In this document: piece after piece, positions 28,377-34,300 of the stretch
Layout: each line of letters begins with the position of its first letter
Numbering within the stretch: the first letter of the stretch is position 1
NCBI GenBank assembly: GCA_951213105.1
Contig: OX578139.1
Span: 75,349,184 to 75,413,183 of the forward strand
Direction: 5' to 3'
Source: Amaurobius ferox
Lineage: Eukaryota; Arthropoda; Arachnida; Araneae; Amaurobiidae
Length of the DNA: 64,000 bases
Notes under the pieces: model-generated
What the model was told of the DNA's origin: nothing
The model's input: the letters and a program-made list of their open reading frames with translations, nothing else
The model's database searches: none
Made by a program: the position numbers and the translations under genes

Positions 28377-31300
28377 CCATATAATTTTAGTGCTTTCATT
28401 CTGGCATATATTGGAATCAATTACGGGTTTATTGATATTTTCAATTTATACATGTAATCTACTAATTCAGGTTATATCTTCTAATATTCGCGTATATAAG
28501 TAGTACGGGTCCTATTCAATTTTAATGCTTTCATTTTGCATATATTGATTCAATTCCTTTTTTTTTGTAAATTTGCTTTCGAAAGGGGCCAGGATGTTTT
28601 ATTCTGCAGATCTGCTCGTGACGATAATTTTGCATTATGAGAACAGATATTCATAAACTTCTCTTTAGGAGCAATAAATTTAATATTTTAACATAATTTG
28701 CATATGAATCTGAATTACAAGTTTCTTTATATTTTATACTCCGTACGAAGAACGGGTATGCTGCTAGTCAATAATATATTTGCAAAATCAGGAAATTATG
28801 TAGCTTTCAAATTCACGCGAATTATGTACAGATACATTTATTTTATGAAAATTTTCACTGTTCATTTGGATGGCATAAATAAATGTTATGTCTAACAATG
28901 TAGGCTAACAATGAAGAAAAAAATGTATTCTATTTATAAATATTGTAATATGTACCTGGATTTTTGTGAATGCAATAGTCGTGCATTAAGACTTGTGAAG
29001 GAGTACTCCAGTCACTATCCATGGTGTAGTCATGCGAATGAACAGACAGACAGAATGACCAAAGTCATAAACCCTTTTACACTATGTTGGAAAGTATTAA
29101 AAACTATGATATTTTATAATTTTTGAAAAATCGCGCAGCTTTGCAGGCCTTGCCATTATTTTAATACTGAAACCAACTATCTATAGGAAAAGTATTTATG
29201 AAGAGTATACCTGCATAACAGACTACGATATTTTAATGGTAACGCTATTGTTAAATTTATAATTCTCACACAATAAAAATTTTTGTATTTTGATTATCAC
29301 AACAGTTGACAGAAAATTCTTGTGAAGATTTGATTTAGATATATTTCTAATATTTTCGATAAATGCGGGACTTTTTTAGTACCAGTTGTTTGTTCTCTGT
29401 CTGAGACGTGGGATAATTTTATGAAATTCAAGGCAATATCGAGAAATTTGAGACGAATGGCAATCCTGATCACAATGCTTCAAGCTCAGTAACAATTACA
29501 AAATCCACATACTTAAAGCTATAGTGATACATCAAATCAACATTTTACGGAATATTGATTATTTGGCGTTGGATGACAAATATTTGGGTGTTGAACAATC
29601 AAACCTTTATACAGGGTGTTCAGAAAGTTCCAGAACGGCTCAATATCTCGAGAAATACACTTCGAATCAAAAAATAAAAAAACCACGTATTCAATATTTT
29701 TAGAAAAGGTATCCAATGATACCAAAATTGACCCCCCCCCATCCTCCTGGGAAGAGGGGGTGGGGCAACTTTGAAATTTTCAATGGAACCCCCATTTTTA
29801 CTGCAGATTTGGATTCTCCAGAAAAAATTATATACATTTGACCTACGATTTTAGATTTTTCTCCCACAAACGACGCTATAATCGAGAAAAACGGAAGTGG
29901 GGCACTAACGTTTAAAAATCTGATGTGAGCAGCACATGACTTTCCCTGCAGACTTATATTAACGTTATCTTTATTTTAATTAAATTTATTTCACTTTTAA
30001 TTCAATTTTCGTTCTCATTCGATAACCGGACTTATTTTCAAAGGTGGCGTAGGGTAAGTACGAAAAACTAAAATATCTCGAGAACGGCTAGTCCCAATGT
30101 AATGGGGTTGGTCTTATTCTTTTCGTCGTTAAAAATTACGTATTAAATCAGCATTTAATGGATATATTTGAGTATACCCAGTTTTTTATTTTAGATTTTG
30201 GCAATTTTTGCGGGCCATTTTGCAAAAAAAGGCAGGTTATTTTTTTCTGAATCGTACCAAAATCTAATCAGTACCAGGATGACCTATACGTGACTCATCT
30301 ACCGAATTTTGTGAAATTCAGTTCATTAGTTTTTTAGCTACAGTGGATACAAGCTTTTGCGGGCCATTTCACAAAAAAGGCGGGTTCTTTTATTCCGAAT
30401 CGTACCCAAAACTAATCAGCACCAGCCCCGCCCACAAGTGACTTACCTACAAAATTTTGTGAAATTCGGTCCATTAACTTTTTAGTTAGAGTGAATACAA
30501 AATCTGCACAGACAGACACACATACAGACACACAGACACACAGACAGACAGACACACAGACACACAGACACACAGACACACACACAGATGTCACGCTAAA
30601 AATGGTTTTTTCGTATTCTAGAGGTCTCGAAACGTGTAGATCTGTCGAAAACTCGAGTTGCGATTTTTGACATGATTCCAATACTTTCCCTATACATTAC
30701 CATGTATTGCAGGGAAAGTAAAAATCTGATGTGGGCAGCACATGACTTTCCCTGCAAACTTATATCCACGTTCTATTTATTTCAATTAAATGTAATTCAC
30801 TTTTAATTCAATTTTCGTTCTCATTTGATAACTGGACTTATTTTCAAAGGTGGGATGGAAAAATACGAAAAAAACTAATATATCTCGAGAACGGCTAGTC
30901 CTAGTGTAATGGGGTTGGTCTTATTCTTTTCTTCGTTAAAAATTACGCATTAAACAAGCATTTAATGGATGTATTTGAGTACACCTAGTTCTTTAGTTTA
31001 GATTTTGACGATTTTTGCGGGCCATTTTGCAAGAAAAGGCAGGTTATTTTTTTCCGAAACGTACCAAAATCTAATCAGCACCAGGATAACCCACAAGTGA
31101 CTTATTTACCGACTTTTGTGAAATTCGGTCCATTAGTTTTTCAGCTAGAGTGGATACAAGCTTTTGAGGGCCATTTCGCAAAAAAGACGGGTTCTTTTAT
31201 TCCGAATTGCACTCAAAATTAATCAGCAGCAGCTCCGCCAACGAGTGACTTACCTAAAAAATTTTGTGACATTCGGTCCATTAGTTTTTTACTTAGAGTG

Positions 31301-34300
31301 GATACAAAATCTGGACAGACAGACAGACACACAGACACACACACAGATGTCACGCTAAAAATGGTTTTTTCGTATTCTAGAGGTCTCGAAACGTGTAGAT
31401 CCGTCGAAAACTCGAGTTGTGATTTTCGGCATGATTCCAATACTCTCCCTATACATTACCATGTATTGCAGGGAAAGTAAAAATCTGATGTGGGCAGCAT
31501 ATGACTTTCCCTGCAGACTTATATCCACGTTCTATTTATTTCAATTAAATGTAATTCACTTTTAATTGAATTTTCGTTCTCATTTGAAAACTGGACTTAT
31601 TTTCAAAGGTGGGGTGGAAAAATACGACAAAAACTAATATATCTCGAGAACGGCTAGTCCTAGTGTAATGGGGTTGGTCTTATTCTTTTCTTCGTTAAAA
31701 GTTACGCACTAAACAAGCATTTAATGGATATATTTGAGCATACGTAGCTCTTTAGTTTAGATTTTGGAAATTTTTGCGGGCAATTCTACAAAAAAAGGCA
31801 TGTTATTATTTTCTGAATCATACCAAAATCTAATCAGCACCAGGGTGACCTATAAGTGACTTATCTACCGAATTTTGTGAAATTCGGTTCATTAGTTTTT
31901 CAGCTAGAGTGGATACAAGCTTTTGCGGGCCATTTCGCAAAAAAAGGCGGGTTTTTTTATTCCGAATCGTACCCAAAACTAATCAGCACCAGCCCCGCCC
32001 ACAAGTGACTTACCTACAAAATTTTGTGAAATTCGGTCCATTAGTTTTTTAGTTAGAGTGGATACAAAATCTGCACAGACAGATAGACAGACACAGACAG
32101 ACACACAGACAGACAGACACACACACAGACGTCACGCTAAAAATGGTTTTTTCGTATTCTAGAGGTCTCGAAACGTGTAGATCCGTCGAAACTCGAGTTG
32201 TGATTTTCGGCATGATTCCAATACTTTCCCTATACATTACCATGTATTGCAGGGAAAGTAAAAATCTGATGTGAGCAGCACATGACTTTCCCTGCAGACT
32301 TATATCCACGTTATCATTATTTTAATTAAATTTATTTCACTTTTAATTCAATTTTCGTTCTCATTCGGTAACCGGGCTTATTTTCAAAGGTGGCGTAGGG
32401 AAAGTACGAAAAACTAATATATCTCGAGAACGGCTAGGCCTAGAGTAATGGGGTTGGTCTTATTCTTTTCTTCGTTAAAAATTACGCATTAAACAAGCAT
32501 TTAATGGATATATTTGAGCATATGTAGCTTTTTAGTTTAGATTTTGGCAATTTTTGCCGGCCATTCTACAAAAAAAGGCAGGTTATTTTTTTCTGAATCG
32601 TACCAAAATCTAAACAGCACCAGGGTGACCTATACGTGACTCATCTACCGAATTTTGCGAAATTCGGTCCATTAGTTTTTTAGCTACAGTGGATACAAGC
32701 TTTTGCGGGTCATTTCGCAAAAAAAGGCGAGTTCTTTTATTCCGAATCGTACCCAAAACTAATCAGCACCAGCCCCGCCCACAAGTGACTTACCTACAAA
32801 ATTTTGTAAAATTCGGTCCATTAGTTTTTTAGTTAGAGTGGATAGAAAATCTGCACAGACAGACAGACAGACAGACAGACACACAGACAGACAGACACAC
32901 AGACACACACACAGACGTCACGCTAAAAATGGTTTTTTCGTATTCTGTAGGTCTCGAAACGTGTAGATCCGTCGAAAACTCGAGTTGCGATTTTCGGCAT
33001 GATTCCAATACTTTCCCTATACATTAACATGTATTGCAGGGAAAGTAAAAAAATATGATCTGGGCAGCACATGACTTTCCCTGCAGACTTATATCCACGT
33101 TCTATTTATTTCAATTAAATGTAATTCACTTTTAATTCAATTTTCGTTCTCATTTGAAAACTGGACTTATTTTCAAAAATGGGGTGGAAAAATACGACAA
33201 AAACTAATATATCTCGAGAACGGCTAGTCCTAGTGTAATGGGGTTGGTCTTATTCTTTTCTTCGTTAAAAGTTACGTACTAAACAAGCATTTAATGGATA
33301 TATTTGAGCATACGTAGCTCTTTAGTTTAGATTTTGGAAATTTTTGCGGGCCATTCTACAAAAAAAGGCAGGTTATTATTTTCTGAATCATACCAAAATC
33401 TAATCAGCACCAGGGTGACCTATAAGTGACTTATCTACCGAATTTTGTGAAATTCGGTTCATTAGTTTTTCAGCTAGAGTGGATACAAGCTTTTGCGGGC
33501 CATTTCGCAAAAAAAGGCGGGTTTTTTTATTCCGAATCGTACCTAAAACTAATCAGCCCCAGCCCCGCCCACAAGTGACTTACCTACAAAATTTTGTGAA
33601 ATTCGGTCCATTAGTTTTTTAGTTAGAGTGGATACAAAATCTGCACAGACAGACAGACAGACAGACAGACACACAGACACACAGACAGACACACAGACAG
33701 ACACACACACAGACGTCACGCTAAAAATGGTTTTTTCGTATTCTAGAGGTCTCGAAACGTGTAGATCCGTCGAAAACTCGAGTTGTGATTTTCGGCATGA
33801 TTCCAATACTTTCCCTATACATTACCATGTATTGCAGGGAAAGTAAAAATGGGAATGTCTCGGGAAATACACTTCGGATAGAAAAGTAAAAAATTACGTG
33901 TTCAATATTTAAAAAAAGAATTAGCCAATGATGCTAAAATTGGCCCCCTTCCCCCGCTAACCGTTCACTTCAGCGACAATTGTTGACTTCAGTTTAGAAA
34001 ACGGTTCAAAACTACTTTTAGCACTATCCAGGAACAACGATGTGGACGTGCCCCAAAGATGCCCCACCCTCTCACCCCAGGAGGGGTGAGAGGGTGGGGC
34101 ATCTTTGAATTTTCTCACCCCAGCAGGGGTGACGGGGGGGGGGCAATTTTGGTATCATTGCATAGCTTTTCTAAAAATATTGAATACGTGTTTTTTTATT
34201 TTTTGATCCGAAGTGTATTTCTTGAGATATTGCGCCGTTCCGGAATTTTTTCTGGACACCATGTATATACTAAGTATATACAGGGTGTCCCAAAAACATT

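Noticed and set aside
30412..30681. Cys/Val/Ser-rich open frames around the ACAG microsatellites (also 32049-32309, 33549-33806, 31219-31440)
   Set aside because: They are translations of the microsatellite and flanks of the 0.8-kb repeat, recur in every unit and have no independent coding support.
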